This document shows, piece by piece, positions 4,786 through 6,387 of a DNA stretch of 6,387 nt. The DNA comes from Chromatiales bacterium (GTDB taxonomy: Bacteria > Pseudomonadota > Gammaproteobacteria > SZUA-152), in NCBI GenBank assembly GCA_026999335.1, contig JALTPW010001051.1:1-6387 (forward strand). The letters are read 5' to 3'. Under the pieces are notes generated by a model. That model had not been told where the DNA came from. It saw only the letters and a list, made by a program, of their open reading frames with translations, and ran no database searches. Positions within the stretch are counted from its first letter, which is position 1. Each line of letters begins with the position of its first letter. A program made the translations under genes and the position numbers.

Positions 4786-6312
4786 TTACTCGTTAGTAGC
4801 AGTCGACGGGGTTGGCAGCGTTTGTACATCACTGGTGACGGAATCCGGGCTCAAACCCAGTTCACGCATCTTGGCCTGCTCGCGAGCACGCTGTTCAAGC
4901 ACCTCTTCCCAATCCAGACCTTGAGTCGCACATTCGTCTTCCAGTGTGGAAAGCCCGATTTCCAACCGGATCTTGGAAGCCCTGGCTTCTTTGACCGGGT
5001 CAATCCAGCCACGACCGGGACCAATCCACTTACAGCGACACCAGAGCGCCTTGTTTTCGTAAAAACCCGGAGCTTCGATGAGGCCCTTATTGACAGCCTC
5101 TTCCAACCAAAGCTCATAGACGGGCTTTGCCCAGTAGGTGGCCAACCAGCTACGACGACCCATAAAAAACCGCCAGGCCTCCATCAAAGCGGCGCGTGCC
5201 GATGAGTAGTTGGTTTTGGAAAAGTCCTTCATCAATAACTCAAAGGGCAGGTTCAGCCCCGTGCCGATGTGGCGAAGGACATTTTCCACAAAACTGCTGT
5301 AACCGGAGTTCGGTCGACTGGGCGTGAAAGGAGCCACCTTATCGCCGGGGAAAACCGGGATCACCGCACCTCCCTGGAGTTTCACCTGCCATTCGTTGCG
5401 CGCAGCAATATAGTCCTCGACCGAACCACCAAACATCTCACTGATGGACTCACCATCCAGCGGGGTTTCGATAAAGGCCGCAATCATGGCGTTGACCACT
5501 GCCGCCTGCAGTTCGGACCGCTCGTAGTGATCCAACATCTTGAACAGCGGCATGATGCTGGTCAGGATTGGTTTACCGCGGTTCTGGCCGGTGCGTTCCT
5601 TGTCGTGGACATGGATGATGCGCAGGCGGCCAAACCGAGTGCGTACCGGTATCCGCTCGTACTGTTCGGAGGAAAAACTTACCCCCAGAAACTGATCACC
5701 GGGGTGGTGCTTGGCAATCCAGTAGGCCACAGGCGCACCATAGGTATCGATCTCGATACCCCCCCGGATCTTGCTGTCATTTAGCCGATCACCAGGATTT
5801 CCCAGGCGATCAGGTTCTACCAACTGAATAGTGGTAGCGAAGGTATGGCCGCGATTGGGCAACCAAAGCGGCAAGGCCAATGCTTCGCCGTTGACCAAGC
5901 CGGAGCGAAATACCTGGGTGGTCAGACCATTGAAGGTCAGGCTCCGGGCCGCATCGCATTCAGTGGTATCCGCCCAGCTACGCCATAGGGCCTCGGTTTT
6001 TCTGGCCCAGTCATCCGCCCAGTCTTTGTCTTTGCCCAGCGCCTTGTAGTCTGGCAATGCCGACAGGCGCAGTCCTGTGCCCACGACGTTGTCGACCAGG
6101 GTCTGCATGGCACCCGCAGCCACACCATGGTTGCGTACCAAGTCCCGCGAGCGCGATACCAGTGTCGGTAACTCACCGAGCAGATCGGCGTCGGGCGAAC
6201 CCGCGACAGGTCGCCAACTAGACAACTCCCGGGCACTCGTTGATGCCGCGCGGTGGGCAGTGTCAGACACCAGAGGTTTGCCATCTGGGCCCAGGATCAT
6301 CTGCTGTTTCAT
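4786..6312 (-). CDS. B: Portal protein, lambda gpB-like (Phage_portal_2 family), 508 aa
   Basis: This forms the dodecameric ring at one head vertex through which the terminase pumps DNA and to which the tail connector attaches. Lambda gpB is 533 aa, so the length fits. Family landmarks visible are RDLVRNHGVAAGAMQTLVDN (56-75), VVGTGLRLSALPD (76-88), SGLVNGEALALPLW (137-150), EPDRLGNPGD (166-175) and HVHDKERTGQNRGKPILTSI (234-253). These are followed by GTGLNLPFELLMKDFSKTNY (350-369), SSARAALMEAWRFFMGRRSW (370-389), and PVYELWLEEAV (397-407). A C-terminal GRGWIDPVKEARA (433-445) is also a familiar portal signature. Two cysteines (425, 427) lie just before it. ATG at 6312 follows the gpW-like stop by 19 nt, with GAGGTG 2 nt upstream, or GAGG 4 nt upstream, a rather short spacer. 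The stop is 4 nt before the protease start. The order W, portal, protease is the lambda order. Confidence 0.95.
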   Translation of the reverse strand: MKQQMILGPDGKPLVSDTAHRAASTSARELSSWRPVAGSPDADLLGELPTLVSRSRDLVRNHGVAAGAMQTLVDNVVGTGLRLSALPDYKALGKDKDWADDWARKTEALWRSWADTTECDAARSLTFNGLTTQVFRSGLVNGEALALPLWLPNRGHTFATTIQLVEPDRLGNPGDRLNDSKIRGGIEIDTYGAPVAYWIAKHHPGDQFLGVSFSSEQYERIPVRTRFGRLRIIHVHDKERTGQNRGKPILTSIMPLFKMLDHYERSELQAAVVNAMIAAFIETPLDGESISEMFGGSVEDYIAARNEWQVKLQGGAVIPVFPGDKVAPFTPSRPNSGYSSFVENVLRHIGTGLNLPFELLMKDFSKTNYSSARAALMEAWRFFMGRRSWLATYWAKPVYELWLEEAVNKGLIEAPGFYENKALWCRCKWIGPGRGWIDPVKEARASKIRLEIGLSTLEDECATQGLDWEEVLEQRAREQAKMRELGLSPDSVTSDVQTLPTPSTATNE

Positions 6313-6331
6313 AACACCTCACGGTCTTGGT

Positions 6332-6387
6332 TCAGAATTTCATGAACAAAGGACCTCGCCGTGGTCGCCCCTCGATGGCAGCAATCT
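6332..6387 (-). CDS. 3' end of gpW-like head-tail joining protein (partial)
   Basis: Only the last 17 sense codons are inside the window, reading IAAIEGRPRRGPLFMKF and ending TGA at 6332-6334. Lambda gpW ends with a similar helix and tail: IAELE followed by an RRRGPAGFYV tail. The shared positions are IA-x-x-E and RRGP near the end, with an aromatic C-terminal tail. gpW is a small (68 aa in lambda) connector protein that plugs the portal channel, and its gene lies immediately before the portal gene. The gene's position just upstream of the portal here agrees. The match is short, so the identification is moderate; the rest of the gene is beyond the right edge. Confidence 0.65.
   Translation of the reverse strand, partial: IAAIEGRPRRGPLFMKF

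Noticed and set aside
4782..4832. Longer start of the protease at ATG 4832
   Set aside because: It would overlap the portal 3' end by 47 nt and add 17 residues (MMYKRC...) unlike the family; ATG 4781 just after the portal stop is the natural coupled start.
4717..5205. 162-aa plus-strand open frame across the portal/protease junction
   Set aside because: It is antisense to two well-supported genes and has no recognisable domain.
5269..5784. 171-aa plus-strand open frame inside the portal gene
   Set aside because: It is antisense to a clear portal gene, resembles no family I know, and has no neighbouring plus-strand gene or good ribosome binding site; it reflects the codon bias of the true frame.
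1..6387. Possible defence system, CRISPR array, tRNA or insertion sequence
   Set aside because: No direct repeat array, cloverleaf, transposase or terminal inverted repeats seen; phage structural genes fill the window with gaps no larger than 19 nt.

Overview
The window is a segment of a tailed-phage or prophage morphogenesis operon. Every gene I can support lies on the minus strand, so transcription runs from the right end (6387) to the left end (1). DNA is moderately GC-rich, and the proteins look like those of prophages in gamma- or beta-proteobacteria. No host gene, integrase, regulator or tRNA is present, so the host cannot be named more closely and I cannot tell prophage from virion genome.

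Layout in order of transcription: the last codons of a gpW-like head-tail joining protein (right edge); a lambda gpB-type portal (6312-4786); an S49-family protease fused to a scaffold (4781-3489), with an internal start at 3935 for a separate scaffold protein, as in lambda C/Nu3; a gpD-type head decoration protein (3492-3109); a gpE-type major capsid protein (3089-2058); a 109-aa two-part protein in the lambda FI position (2046-1717); a 106-aa FII-like connector (1720-1400); a gpZ-like tail completion protein (1394-858); a probable tail terminator in the lambda U position (861-391); and the first 124 codons of a P2 gpV-type baseplate spike protein (373 to beyond the left edge).

Genes are packed tightly. 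Three junctions overlap as ATGA or GTGA, and no gap exceeds 19 nt. I see no promoter or convincing factor-independent terminator, so the whole window probably sits on one late transcript. There is no gene-free stretch to describe and no gene on the plus strand.

Together the genes build the DNA-filled head: portal ring, scaffold plus protease, capsid shell and decoration trimers. They then close it with the connector (W, FII), finish the tail top (Z, U) and begin the baseplate (V). A lambda-type head followed by a P2-type baseplate gene points to a mosaic contractile-tailed phage. The most notable local signal is a perfect 12-bp inverted repeat inside the protease-scaffold gene, just upstream of the strong internal ribosome binding site for the scaffold. 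I found no evidence of a novel defence or other undescribed system; this is otherwise a conventional phage module.
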